The notes beneath the pieces are model-generated. The model searched no databases. It had not been told where the DNA came from and was given only the letters and a program-made list of their open reading frames with translations. A stretch of 64,000 nucleotides of DNA from Paenarthrobacter histidinolovorans (GTDB taxonomy: Bacteria; Actinomycetota; Actinomycetes; Actinomycetales; Micrococcaceae), in contig NZ_BMPM01000001.1 of NCBI RefSeq assembly GCF_014647595.1, forward strand, positions 62,001-126,000, given 5' to 3'. Both the position numbers and the translations under genes were made by a program. Within the stretch, counting starts at the first letter, position 1, and each line of letters opens with the position of its first letter. Below are positions 45,307 through 53,985 of this stretch, piece after piece.

Positions 45307-45792
45307 ATGGAGACAGCTGCGGACGCCACAGGGCTACTGCCGTCTCCACCACAAAAGCCACCCCGGAAACGGCATCGCGGCCTGTTGAAGTACCCGGTCG
45401 TGAGGCAGTTGCTCCGCTTCACGGGCGTCGGAATCGTCTGCACGGGAAGCTCGCTGGCCATCTATGCCCTGTTGCGTCCCCTGATCGATCCGCAACTGGC
45501 GAACGCCGTGGCGCTGATACTGACGTCGTTGATGAACACAGCGCTCAACCGCCGCCTGACGTTCAAGATCACAGGCAGGAAGAAGCGCGCCCAGGACCAT
45601 CTCAGCGGGGTGATCGTGATTGGCATCGCGTTGCTGATTACTGGTGGCAGCCTGGGGGTACTGCATCTGTTCAAGCCTGGTGCCAGCGTCGCTGAGGAAC
45701 TCTGGACCACCACGTTGTCCGGGTTCGTTGCCACCGCCGTCCGCTTCACTTTGCTGCGGCATTGGATCTTCCGGCGGGCACGGCATGTCTAG
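45307..45792 (+). CDS. GtrA-family membrane protein
   Basis: A 161-residue protein with four hydrophobic helices. Family features are VVRQLLRFTGVGIVCTGSSLAIYALLR, LANAVALILTSLMNTALNRRLTF and the C-terminal FVATAVRFTLLRHWIFR. GtrA proteins help flip lipid-linked sugars for cell-wall polysaccharide modification. No glycosyltransferase is adjacent. It ends 29 bp from the convergent cysteine desulfurase. Confidence 0.88.
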   Translation: METAADATGLLPSPPQKPPRKRHRGLLKYPVVRQLLRFTGVGIVCTGSSLAIYALLRPLIDPQLANAVALILTSLMNTALNRRLTFKITGRKKRAQDHLSGVIVIGIALLITGGSLGVLHLFKPGASVAEELWTTTLSGFVATAVRFTLLRHWIFRRARHV

Positions 45793-45820
45793 CGTGGCAT
45801 GTCCGGTACCGCACGTTGGG

Positions 45821-46987
45821 TCAGCCGGCCTGCGGGGCCGCAAGCTTCCTGACACGCGCGACGGCGGTTCCCACGGCAGCGGCGGCCGCCTCCAGGTCGT
45901 CCTCGGAGACAGTGGAGGTGAAGCTGAAACGAACCGCTGTCTGCGCGGTTTCCGGGGTGATGCCCAAGGCCACCAACACTGGCGAAGGCGCATCCGATCC
46001 GGCAGCACACGCTGAACCGCTGGAGCACACAACTCCCAGGCGTTCGAGTTCCAGCAGGACCGATTCGCCACTGGTTCCCGGGAAGCAGAAGGACGCTACT
46101 GAAGGCAAGCGCTGGCTGCGGTGTCCTGTGAGCATGGCGTCAGGCACCGTGTCCAGGATCTGGTGAATGAACTGGTCACGCAACTGTGCCACGCGGTGCG
46201 CTTGTTCCCGCTGTTCGGCGTGGGAGAGTGTCAAGGCCGTGGACAAAGCGACAGCTCCGGCCACGTTCTCCGTTCCCGAACGCTTGCCCCTCTCCTGCCC
46301 GCCTCCGTGCATGAGGGGTTCCAGCCGCAGCCGACCTTTGGCGAAGAGGGCTCCGGACCCCTTTGGCGCCCCCAATTTGTGGGCTGAAATACTCATGGCA
46401 TCAACGCCGAGCTCCTTGACATCCAGCGCGCACCACCCGGCAGCCTGCACGGCGTCGGTGTGGAAGGGAACACCGGCGGCGTGGGCGACCACAGCCAGGT
46501 CGGCAATGGGTTGTACGGTCCCGATTTCATTGTTCGCGTACATGATGCTTACCAGCGCTGTTCCCGGCTGCAGGACCTGGCGCAGCGCATCCACAGTGAC
46601 AACTCCGTCGGTGTCGACGGGCACGATGTCCACGACGAAGCCATGGACCCTTTGAAGGTAGCGCGCCGATTCCTCCACCGCCGGGTGTTCCACTGCGCTG
46701 ATCACCACCCTGTTCAGGGCAGGATCCGCCTCCCGCCGCGCCAGCGCGATGCCTTTGACGGCAAGGTTGTCCGCTTCCGTGCCACCCGAGGTGAAGGTCA
46801 CTTCGCCGGGGCGGCAGTTGAACACCTTCGCGACGCCGGAACGCGCCCCCGCGAGCGCAGCCGCCGCTGCTTCACCCAGGGTGTGGTGGCTTGAGGGGTT
46901 CCCGAACTCGCCACTCAAGTATGGCCACATGGCCTCCAGCACTTCGCGGCGGACCGGCGTGGTGGCTGCTGCGTCGAGGAAGATCAT
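45821..46987 (-). CDS. Cysteine desulfurase of the NAD operon
   Basis: A 388-residue fold-type I PLP enzyme that takes sulfur from cysteine. The PLP lysine lies in SISAHKLGAPKGSGALF and the active Cys in VVCSSGSACAAGSDAPSPVLVALG. It is the last gene of nrtR-nadA-nadB-nadC, 15 bp after nadC. This is a common arrangement in which the enzyme likely supplies sulfide for the [4Fe-4S] cluster of NadA. It is shorter-looped and NifS/IscS-like, not SufS-like. The start is ATG 46987. Confidence 0.93.
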   Translation of the reverse strand: MIFLDAAATTPVRREVLEAMWPYLSGEFGNPSSHHTLGEAAAAALAGARSGVAKVFNCRPGEVTFTSGGTEADNLAVKGIALARREADPALNRVVISAVEHPAVEESARYLQRVHGFVVDIVPVDTDGVVTVDALRQVLQPGTALVSIMYANNEIGTVQPIADLAVVAHAAGVPFHTDAVQAAGWCALDVKELGVDAMSISAHKLGAPKGSGALFAKGRLRLEPLMHGGGQERGKRSGTENVAGAVALSTALTLSHAEQREQAHRVAQLRDQFIHQILDTVPDAMLTGHRSQRLPSVASFCFPGTSGESVLLELERLGVVCSSGSACAAGSDAPSPVLVALGITPETAQTAVRFSFTSTVSEDDLEAAAAAVGTAVARVRKLAAPQAG

Positions 46988-47002
46988 TACAGGAGCCGGC
47001 TT

Positions 47003-47881
47003 TCAGTTCCGGCCCGGCGTGAGTTCGATGTCGAGGCCAAGGTCCAGGGCGTTCACACTGTGGGTCAGGCCGCCGATGGAGATGACATCCACTCCTGCCG
47101 CGGCAATGCCGGTGACGGTGTCCAGGTTCACGTTGCCGCTGGCTTCCACAATGGCCCGGCCATCGACCTGCTTGACGCCGGCGCGCAGCTCCTCCAGGGA
47201 GAAGTTGTCCAGCATGATGGTGTCCACGCCGGCGGCCAGCACAGGTTCGATCTGCTCTGCGCTGTCCACTTCGACTTCGAAGTGCGTGGTGTGGCCGAGC
47301 TGTGCTTTGGCAGCGATCAGCAGTTCGGTCAGTTTGCCTGAGTCGCCACCGGTCATGACTGCGAGGTGGTTGTCCTTGGCGAGTACGGCGTCGGAGAGGC
47401 TGTAACGGTGGTTCGCTCCCCCGCCGCAGCGGACGGCGTAGCGTTCCAGCACCCGCAGCCCGGGGGTGGTTTTGCGGGTATCGGTGATCCGGGCACGCGT
47501 GCCTTCAACCAGGCGGACGAATTCGGCGGTCTTGGTGGCGATCGCGCTCATGCGCTGTACCAGGTTCAGGCCCACCCTTTCGGCCAGCAGGACCGAACGG
47601 GCGCTGCCGCTGACGCGGGCAAGGTGCGTTCCGGCGTCGAAAGCTTCACCATCGGCCAGCAGCAGTTCCACTTCAGTGTCCGGGTCCACTGTCTTCATGG
47701 CATCACGGAACACGGTCCCGCCGCTGAACACGCCGGGAACCCTCGCGTTGAGGACCGCAACGGCCTGCGCCTCGGCCGGAATGAGCAGCTGGGACGTGAT
47801 GTCCCCACTGGGCGCGTCCTCGGCGAAGGCCCGTTCCAGGATGTCCCGCACGGGGCCCGCGGGGAGGGTCAGGTTAGTCAT
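47003..47881 (-). CDS. nadC: Nicotinate-nucleotide pyrophosphorylase (carboxylating)
   Basis: A 292-residue enzyme converting quinolinate and PRPP to nicotinate mononucleotide. Visible are EDAPSGDITSQLLIP, then RVGLNLVQRMSAIAT, the triple-Arg region RITDTRKTTPGLRVLERYAVRCGGGANHRY, and ASGNVNLDTVTGIAAAGVDVISIGGLTHS. ATG 47881 overlaps the end of nadB by eight bases, so translation is coupled. A start two codons earlier is also possible. Confidence 0.96.
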   Translation of the reverse strand: MTNLTLPAGPVRDILERAFAEDAPSGDITSQLLIPAEAQAVAVLNARVPGVFSGGTVFRDAMKTVDPDTEVELLLADGEAFDAGTHLARVSGSARSVLLAERVGLNLVQRMSAIATKTAEFVRLVEGTRARITDTRKTTPGLRVLERYAVRCGGGANHRYSLSDAVLAKDNHLAVMTGGDSGKLTELLIAAKAQLGHTTHFEVEVDSAEQIEPVLAAGVDTIMLDNFSLEELRAGVKQVDGRAIVEASGNVNLDTVTGIAAAGVDVISIGGLTHSVNALDLGLDIELTPGRN

Positions 47882-49631
47882 GGACAAGGCTCACTTTCCG
47901 GCTCAGGGTGTAACGCTTATCAAAATCATCGACGGCGGCCGCTTGGCCCGCGCTGTCGCTGCGGTAGTGCGCTCCCAGGGATTCCCGGCGCTCCCGGGCA
48001 GCCCGCACGAGCAACTGGGCAGCCAGCAAAAGATTGGCGTCCTCGTGCTCCCGGACATCCAGGGACTCCGCAGCGTCCAATGGCTGCGCTTCTTCGGCCC
48101 ACGCTTCGAGCGCAGCCTCAGCCTCGGCAAGCAATACCCCGTTGCGGAGCACCCCGGCCTTGGCGGTCATCAACCGCCGCAAAGCGCCCCGCGAGAACCC
48201 GGCCGCAGGTGCCGGATCCTCCGGCAGTTCCAGAGTTCCCGACAGCGCCGTTCGGGCGACGGGGACGCTCTGCCCGGCGGGCGGGGTCCCGGCAGCGTGC
48301 GTAGAAGCGAGGCCGCCCGCGGCCGAGTTAGCACGCAGAGGGACTCCGTCTGGCGACGCACCCGACGTACCCAGGAACGCCTCAACAGCCCTGCGCCCGA
48401 ACACGAGTCCTTCAAGCAAGGAATTACTGGCCAGCCGGTTGGCCCCCTGCACACCGGTACACGCGACTTCACCGGCAGCGAGAAGCCCGGGAACCGAGGT
48501 CCGGCCGTGGAGGTCGGTCACCACCCCACCCATCCAGTAGTGCGCCGCCGGTGCCACTGGAACCAGGTCCCTGGTCCAGTCCAGGCCAGCCTGGCGGGTG
48601 TGGTGGCTGAGAGTGGGGAAGCGCTTTTCCAGGAACCCTGCACCGCGGGATTCCTCAATGACGGTGGCGTCGAGGAACACGTGGCCGTTGGGGTCGCCCA
48701 ATGTGGCAAGGTGCAGGGCGATGCTGCGGGAGACAACGTCCCGCGGAGCCAGCTCGGCGTCGGGATGGTAGCCGGGCATGAAGCGATGGCCGTTGGCGTC
48801 AAGAAGGATGGCGCCTTCGCCGCGGACAGCCTCGGAGATCAGCAGGGGGTGCGTATCGTCTTCGGCTTCGCGGGCGGCTCCACCGGGCACCATGCAGGTG
48901 GGATGGAACTGGAAGAATTCGAGGTCGGCGACGGCAGCTCCTGCACGCCACGCGAGTGCCAGCCCGTCGGCTGTCGCCACCTGGGGGTTGGTGGTCTGCG
49001 CGAACAGCTGCCCGGCGCCTCCCGTGGCAAGAAGAACCGAGTGGCCACGGAGGCTGTGCCCACGGCCCCCGCGGAGGAAATTCACGCCCACCACCTGGCC
49101 TGCATGGTGGATGAGCTCCGTGACCTGGGCATGCCCGACCACCTGGATCCTGCCTTGCGCCTGGAAGTCCAGGACGGTCCTGATCAGCGCCGATGCGACT
49201 CCCGCACCTGTAGCGTCGCCGCCGGCGTGGAGGATCCGGGGAGCCGAATGGGCGGCCTCGAGCCCGAGTGCCGGCCCGCCGTCGTCGTCAAGATCGAACC
49301 GCACGCCGAACCGCCCGAGTCCTGCGATGTCCCGCCGCGCTTCGGTGCAGAGTACTCGTACGGCCTCCTCGTTGCAGTGGCCGGCGCCGGCCCGCAGGGT
49401 GTCGGCTATGTGGGCAGCCACCGTGTCACCTGGAGCGGGTTCTTCCAGCACAGCGGAAATCCCGCCTTGCGCGTAATACGTGTTGCTGTCCGCAAGCGCG
49501 CCCTTGGTCAGCAGAACCACCTCAGCACCTGCCTCCGCGGCGAGCAAGGCAGAGTACAGGCCGGCGATGCCGCTTCCGATGACGATCAACCGTCCGTGGG
49601 TGGGCCGTCCAGCCAGGCTCTCTGTAGTCAT
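47874..49631 (-). CDS. nadB: L-aspartate oxidase
   Basis: A 585-residue FAD enzyme that makes iminoaspartate, the first step to quinolinate. FAD-binding LIVIGSGIAGLYSALLAAEAGAEV is at the N-terminus; YAQGGISAVLEEPAPGDT, ATGGAGQLFAQTTNPQVATADG, HPTCM and GLLAAGEVACTGVQGANRLASNSLLEG are conserved in NadB and absent in general succinate dehydrogenases. The C-terminal helical domain is present. It lies between nadA (57-bp gap) and nadC (overlap). Confidence 0.97.
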   Translation of the reverse strand: MTTESLAGRPTHGRLIVIGSGIAGLYSALLAAEAGAEVVLLTKGALADSNTYYAQGGISAVLEEPAPGDTVAAHIADTLRAGAGHCNEEAVRVLCTEARRDIAGLGRFGVRFDLDDDGGPALGLEAAHSAPRILHAGGDATGAGVASALIRTVLDFQAQGRIQVVGHAQVTELIHHAGQVVGVNFLRGGRGHSLRGHSVLLATGGAGQLFAQTTNPQVATADGLALAWRAGAAVADLEFFQFHPTCMVPGGAAREAEDDTHPLLISEAVRGEGAILLDANGHRFMPGYHPDAELAPRDVVSRSIALHLATLGDPNGHVFLDATVIEESRGAGFLEKRFPTLSHHTRQAGLDWTRDLVPVAPAAHYWMGGVVTDLHGRTSVPGLLAAGEVACTGVQGANRLASNSLLEGLVFGRRAVEAFLGTSGASPDGVPLRANSAAGGLASTHAAGTPPAGQSVPVARTALSGTLELPEDPAPAAGFSRGALRRLMTAKAGVLRNGVLLAEAEAALEAWAEEAQPLDAAESLDVREHEDANLLLAAQLLVRAARERRESLGAHYRSDSAGQAAAVDDFDKRYTLSRKVSLVHD

Positions 49632-49688
49632 GTTGGGCTCGATTCGGCTAGTTCTGGTGTGTGCCGGGTCTGATGTGTGCCGGTTTGG

Positions 49689-50996
49689 CTATGCCGGCTT
49701 GGCGGCCAGCATGCGTTCCAGGGCAATCTTCGCGTTGTCCTGTACGGCGTCGTCCACAGTGATGCGGTTGACGATGCGGCCCTCAACGAGTTCCTCAAGC
49801 ACCCAGGCCAGGTAGCCGGGGTGGATGCGGTACATGGTGGAGCACGGGCAGATTACGGGATCGAGGCAGAAGATGGTGTGCTGCGGGTTTTCCGCGGCCA
49901 AGCGGTTCACCATGTTGATCTCTGTACCGATCGCGAAGGTGGTGGGTTCGGTGGCTGCGGCAATCGCCTTTTTGATGAAATCGGTGGAACCGGCAGAGTC
50001 GGCGGCGTCCACGACTTCCATGGGGCATTCGGGGTGCACGATGACGTTGACCCCGGGGAAGTCCTGGCGGGCTTTCTCGATCTGGCCCACGTTGAAGCGC
50101 TTGTGCACCGAGCAGAAGCCATGCCAAAGGATGACCCGTGAGTCCAGCAGCGTTTGCTCGTCGTTGCCGCCCAGCTCTTTGCGTGGATTCCACATGGGCA
50201 TCTGTTCCAGCGGAACGCCCAGTGCCTTGGCGGTGTTGCGGCCGAGGTGCTGGTCGGGGAAGAACAGGACACGCTGGCCACGTTCGAAGGCCCATTCCAG
50301 GACCACCTTGGCGTTGGACGAGGTGCAGACGATGCCGCCGTTGCGGCCGCAGAAGGCCTTCAGCGCCGCTGAGGAGTTCATGTAGGTGACGGGGATGACC
50401 GGAACGCGGCCCTGGTCATCCACCTCGGTACCGAAGATCTCCTCGAGTTGTTCCCAGCATTCCTCAACGGAGTCTTCGTCTGCCATGTCCGCCATGGAGC
50501 AGCCCGCGGCGAGATTGGGCAGGATTACCGCTTGCTCAGGAGTGGAAAGGATGTCGGCAGTTTCGGCCATGAAATGCACGCCGCAGAAGATGATGGCTTC
50601 GGCGTCCGGTTTGGTCAGTGCTGCGTTGGCCAGTTGGAAGGAATCGCCCACAAAATCCGCGTACTGGATGACTTCGTCACGCTGGTAGAAGTGCCCCAGG
50701 ATAACGGCACGGTCCCCGAGCGTCGCTTTGGCGGCACGAATACGTGCGTCCAGTTCGGCGTCTGTGGCTTTCTTGTACTCTTCCGGAAGCTGGCCTTGGC
50801 GCGGCGTCGCCTTGGGTGCGATGTCGCTGCTGGAGGCGCCGGGGCCGTAGGCGGGCTCGCCGGCGAGGGCTTCGGCAAGGTCGTATTCCCAGGGGCCCCT
50901 GGCCAGGGCCGGGCTGCACGTGGATCCTGTGCGGGAGAGGCCTTTCTCGGCTTCTTCGCGAGTGATCAGCTGGACGGCAGTGTTGACGCTGCTCAT
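49689..50996 (-). CDS. nadA: Quinolinate synthase
   Basis: A 435-residue [4Fe-4S] enzyme that condenses iminoaspartate with dihydroxyacetone phosphate. Cluster cysteines are in IIFCGVHFMAETADIL, in the VHPECPMEVVDAADSAGS region, and in the C-terminal VICPCSTMYRIHPGYL; LGHFYQRDEVIQYADFVGDS is conserved. About 75 N-terminal residues precede the core, the long actinobacterial form. ATG 50996 overlaps the nrtR stop (ATGA) and has AGGAG upstream inside nrtR. Confidence 0.97.
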   Translation of the reverse strand: MSSVNTAVQLITREEAEKGLSRTGSTCSPALARGPWEYDLAEALAGEPAYGPGASSSDIAPKATPRQGQLPEEYKKATDAELDARIRAAKATLGDRAVILGHFYQRDEVIQYADFVGDSFQLANAALTKPDAEAIIFCGVHFMAETADILSTPEQAVILPNLAAGCSMADMADEDSVEECWEQLEEIFGTEVDDQGRVPVIPVTYMNSSAALKAFCGRNGGIVCTSSNAKVVLEWAFERGQRVLFFPDQHLGRNTAKALGVPLEQMPMWNPRKELGGNDEQTLLDSRVILWHGFCSVHKRFNVGQIEKARQDFPGVNVIVHPECPMEVVDAADSAGSTDFIKKAIAAATEPTTFAIGTEINMVNRLAAENPQHTIFCLDPVICPCSTMYRIHPGYLAWVLEELVEGRIVNRITVDDAVQDNAKIALERMLAAKPA

Positions 50997-51712
50997 GGTG
51001 TACTCCTGTTATCTGGCCCGAGGCCGGGCGTGCCGGTGAAGCGGTAGAGGCGGGGTGGGCGGTGTTTTCCGCCTTGCAGGTATTCACCGGTTTCTTCGAT
51101 TTCCGGTGTGGCCTTGATGTGTCTGCGGAAGTTCGCGGGATCGAGTTGCCGGTCCAGCACGGCTTCGTAGACTTCACGAACCTGGGCGAGAGTGAAATAC
51201 TCCCCCAGCAGGTGGTAGGCAATGGACCCGTAGGCCATCTTGTTCCGAAGCCGCCACAGCGCGTAATCCACGATTGCGTTGTGATCAAACGCGAGTTCGC
51301 CCAACCGGTCTGCACGGAACCACCGCACATTCTCGGATTCGTCCGCCAGCGCAGCCTCCGTGGGTTGAACCAGCGCCCAGTAGACGATGGACACCACACG
51401 TTGGGTGGGTGATCGGTGAAGTCCCCCGAAGGCGTAGAGCTGCTCGAGGTAATGCGGCGTCAGGCCGGTGGTTTCGCGGAGATTCCTTGAGGCCGCGTCC
51501 TGGAGCGACTCGTCATGGGCCAAGGGGCCGCCCGGGAGGGCCCACATGTCCTTGTAAGGCTCTCGGATGCGACGCACCAGTGGCAGCCATAGTGTGGGGC
51601 GCCCGGACTTTTCGCTGGGGCGGAGGGCGAAAATCACCGTTGAAATAGCCAACGACGGCGGTGCAAGCCGCCTCTCGGCGACGTTGGCGGAGCTGGGATT
51701 CGCGGCGTTCAC
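50993..51712 (-). CDS. nrtR: NrtR-type Nudix-related repressor of NAD synthesis
   Basis: A 239-residue protein: an N-terminal Nudix domain (about 15-150) joined to a C-terminal winged HTH (about 155-230, including YGSIAYHLLGEYFTLAQVREVYEAVLDRQLDPANFRRHI) that is the hallmark of NrtR. The Nudix box at 62-84 keeps Gly62, Glu68, Arg76 and Glu80 but has Asn77 and Thr81 where catalytic enzymes carry Glu, so hydrolysis is probably lost and the domain senses an NAD-related ligand such as ADP-ribose. It heads the nad operon (ATGA overlap with nadA). Start GTG 51712. A matching near-palindrome lies upstream at 51748. Confidence 0.88.
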   Translation of the reverse strand: MNAANPSSANVAERRLAPPSLAISTVIFALRPSEKSGRPTLWLPLVRRIREPYKDMWALPGGPLAHDESLQDAASRNLRETTGLTPHYLEQLYAFGGLHRSPTQRVVSIVYWALVQPTEAALADESENVRWFRADRLGELAFDHNAIVDYALWRLRNKMAYGSIAYHLLGEYFTLAQVREVYEAVLDRQLDPANFRRHIKATPEIEETGEYLQGGKHRPPRLYRFTGTPGLGPDNRSTP

Positions 51713-51747
51713 CTCGCTTCATCGCCGCCGGTCCAGGAACCGGAATC

Positions 51748-51776
51748 TTAGTTAAAGTCATGTTGACTAGAACTAA
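51748..51776. promoter_or_regulatory. Candidate NrtR operator
   Basis: A 29-bp near-palindrome. TTAGTTAAAGTCA and its partner TGACTAGAACTAA flank a TGT centre with 11 of 13 positions symmetrical. It is 35 bp upstream of the nrtR start and touches the predicted -10 box. Confidence 0.65.
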
Positions 51777-51803
51777 TGGTACGACTCTGCGCGCGGTCCG
51801 CAA
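51776..51803 (-). promoter_or_regulatory. Probable promoter of the nrtR-nadABC operon
   Basis: On the minus strand TTGCGG (51798-51803) and TACCAT (51776-51781) are 16 bp apart. The -10 box abuts the palindrome at 51748, consistent with repression by blocking polymerase. Confidence 0.45.
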
Positions 51804-51814
51804 AATGCTTTGCG

Positions 51815-52288
51815 TCACACTGCCTTCGCTGCGGCCTCCATCAAGGGCAGGGTGCGGCCCTGGATGTGGCTGTTAAGCACAATCACGGAGGAACAGCGGA
51901 CGACGGATTTGGTGGCAATCATGGCATCCAGCACGCGCTGCATGTCAGGGTTGGACCGGGCCGCGATCCGGACCATGAGGTCGGAATTACCCGTAACCGT
52001 GTGCACTTCAATGATCTCCGGGATGGCGCTGAGGCTCTCAATGATGGCGTCATGGCCAATCTCCTGGGTGATGGTGACCGAGCAGAAAGCCACTACAGGG
52101 AAGCCGAAGTTGGCCGGATCCGGTTGCGGAACCCAGGATCCAATGACCCCGTTTTCGATCATCCGGTCAATCCGGGACTGCACCGTCGCCCGCGCAACTT
52201 TCAGCACCCGCGAGGCCTCCAGCACCGAGGATCGCGGTGAATCCGTGAAGAAACGTACAATTTTTGCATCAAGCGCATCGACCAGCAT
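51815..52288 (-). CDS. Lrp/AsnC-family transcriptional regulator
   Basis: A 157-residue regulator with an N-terminal HTH (LDAKIVRFFTDSPRSSVLEASRVLKVARATVQSRIDRMIENGVI) and a C-terminal RAM effector domain (about 70-150, PEIIEVHTVTGNSDLMVRI). It is divergent from an amino-acid permease across a 176-bp AT-richer gap, so the permease is its likely target, probably in response to an amino acid. An Lrp-type protein (BkdR) controls branched-chain oxoacid dehydrogenase genes in Streptomyces, and an E1 alpha/E1 beta pair lies just beyond the permease. Confidence 0.92.
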   Translation of the reverse strand: MLVDALDAKIVRFFTDSPRSSVLEASRVLKVARATVQSRIDRMIENGVIGSWVPQPDPANFGFPVVAFCSVTITQEIGHDAIIESLSAIPEIIEVHTVTGNSDLMVRIAARSNPDMQRVLDAMIATKSVVRCSSVIVLNSHIQGRTLPLMEAAAKAV

Positions 52289-52464
52289 CCAAGTTCCTGT
52301 CCCCGGGGTTCTCTACTCATCACATCGCCTAAGCAAAAAGTGATGTATCTTACAAACTGCGAGAATTATTCCACGGCTCTTGCTGCGTCGTCGACGCCCC
52401 GCCTGCCAGGCCCAACAGGCCGGCACGCCACGCCCCGTATGAAATCCATAGAAGGTAGACACGT

Positions 52465-53850
52465 ATGACAACGAAGTCCATCGCGGCTCCTGCCCCAACA
52501 TCCGGCCTCGGCCATTCACTCAAGCCCCGCCAGCTCACCATGATGGGACTGGGCAGCGCGATCGGCGCGGGCCTCTTCCTTGGCTCCGGCGCCGGCGTCC
52601 AGGCCGCCGGGCCGGCCGTCCTGATCTCCTACCTGGTAGCTGGAACACTGATCATCCTTGTCATGTGGGCCCTGGGTGAGATGGCGGCGGCGAACCCCAA
52701 CAGCGGAGCCTTCTCCGTCTACGCCGAAAAAGCCATGGGCAAGACCGCCGGCGGAACCATCGGCTGGCTTTGGTGGTTGCAGCTGGTGGTGGTCATCGCA
52801 GCCGAAGCACTGGGGGCGGCCGGACTGCTCTTCTCGGTGTGGCCAGTGATCCCGGTTTGGGTCCTGGCGCTGGTTTTCATGGTGGTCTTCACCGGGATCA
52901 ACCTGGTGGGCGTCCGGAATTTCGGGGAGTTCGAATTCTGGTTCGCCATCCTGAAAGTCGCGGCCATTGTGATCTTCCTGCTCATCGGCGCCGCACTGCT
53001 GTTCGGCTGGCTGCCCAACGCCGCGTCGCCGGGATTCTCCGCCTTCGGCGACTTTGCGCCCCACGGCATCGGTGGCATCGCAGCGGCACTGTTCGTAGTG
53101 ATTTTCGCTTTCGGCGGCACCGAAATCGTCAGCGTTGCCGCTGCCGAAACCGAAAACCCGGCACACAGCGTCGGCAAAGCGATCCGCACGGTGGTCTGGC
53201 GCATCCTGGTCTTCTACATCGGTTCTGTCTTCGTTATCGCCGCCATTCTTCCTGTGGGCTCTGAAGGCCTGAAGTCCCCCTTCGCCGGTGTACTCGACAT
53301 CGCGGGAATCCCCGGCGCGGGAACAGCCATTACCCTGGTGGCCGTTGTGGCCCTCCTCTCCGCGTTGAACGCCAACCTCTACGGCGCGTCCCGCATGATC
53401 TTTTCCCTGTCCGAGCGCGGCGAAGCGCCCCGGCTCCTCTCGAAGCTGAGCTCCGCCAAGGTGCCCGTGGCCGCCGTCGGAATCTCGGTGGCCTTCGGCT
53501 TCATTGCCACCATCCTGGAGCTGCTCTTTCCGGAGAAGATCCTGCCTGCCCTGCTGAACCTTGTGGGTTCCACCTGCCTGGTTGTCTGGGGTACAGCCTT
53601 GGTGTCCCAGTTCATCCTGCGGCGCCGGGCAGACCGCGAGGGGGCGGAGCTGCCCCTTCGCATGAAGGGCTTCCCCTATCTCACCATCCTGGGGCTGGTC
53701 CTGCTGGGCCTGATCCTCGTGGTTGGTTTTGCCAACCCGGAGAGCGCCGGCCAGCTGGTGGGCACCTTCATCCTGATTCTGGTGATTGCCGCCGGATGCT
53801 TCCTCAACGCCAAGGCAAAAGCAGGAAAGCCGGCACGCCAGGCGAAATGA
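52465..53850 (+). CDS. Amino-acid permease (APC family)
   Basis: A 461-residue transporter with about 12 helices. The first helix unwinds at the substrate site in LTMMGLGSAIGAGLFLGSGAGVQAAGPAVL, followed by the family ALGEMAAANPNSGAFSVYAEKAMG. TM6 has FAFGGTEIVSVAAAETENPAHSVGKAIRTVVWRI. It closely resembles the AroP/GabP/ProY subgroup, which takes up neutral, aromatic or gamma-amino acids with protons. It is divergent from an Lrp gene. A terminator follows. Confidence 0.92.
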   Translation: MTTKSIAAPAPTSGLGHSLKPRQLTMMGLGSAIGAGLFLGSGAGVQAAGPAVLISYLVAGTLIILVMWALGEMAAANPNSGAFSVYAEKAMGKTAGGTIGWLWWLQLVVVIAAEALGAAGLLFSVWPVIPVWVLALVFMVVFTGINLVGVRNFGEFEFWFAILKVAAIVIFLLIGAALLFGWLPNAASPGFSAFGDFAPHGIGGIAAALFVVIFAFGGTEIVSVAAAETENPAHSVGKAIRTVVWRILVFYIGSVFVIAAILPVGSEGLKSPFAGVLDIAGIPGAGTAITLVAVVALLSALNANLYGASRMIFSLSERGEAPRLLSKLSSAKVPVAAVGISVAFGFIATILELLFPEKILPALLNLVGSTCLVVWGTALVSQFILRRRADREGAELPLRMKGFPYLTILGLVLLGLILVVGFANPESAGQLVGTFILILVIAAGCFLNAKAKAGKPARQAK

Positions 53851-53874
53851 TCTACTGCTAGCAAGAATTCGGAA

Positions 53875-53908
53875 GCCCTGCACAGTTTGTACTGCGCAGG
53901 GCTTCTTT
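53875..53908 (+). terminator. Terminator of the permease gene
   Basis: AGCCCTGCACAGT and ACTGCGCAGGGCT form a stem with one mismatch and a TTGT loop, followed by TCTTTGCTT. Confidence 0.75.
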
Positions 53909-53969
53909 GCTTATTCAACTTGTACAAAGTGTTGTGCCGTCACTGAGCTTATTGCGAGGGAGCTTATGC

Positions 53970-53985
53970 GGTGACTAGGGTCACA
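53970..53985. promoter_or_regulatory. CRP/GlxR-like dyad overlapping the E1 alpha start
   Basis: GGTGACTAGGGTCACA matches TGTGA-N6-TCACA at nine of ten defined positions. It covers the GTG start candidate at 53971 and lies just upstream of ATG 53989. Confidence 0.3.

Noticed and set aside
47466..49673. A 735-codon plus-strand open frame opposite nadB and nadC
   Set aside because: nadB and nadC on the minus strand are certain from motifs. High third-position GC leaves the opposite frame open; the translation is Arg/Ala/Gly-rich with no domain.
51640..51690. Another copy of the CGACGGCGGTGC hairpin motif
   Set aside because: It lies inside the nrtR coding region and lacks a matching second arm of similar length.
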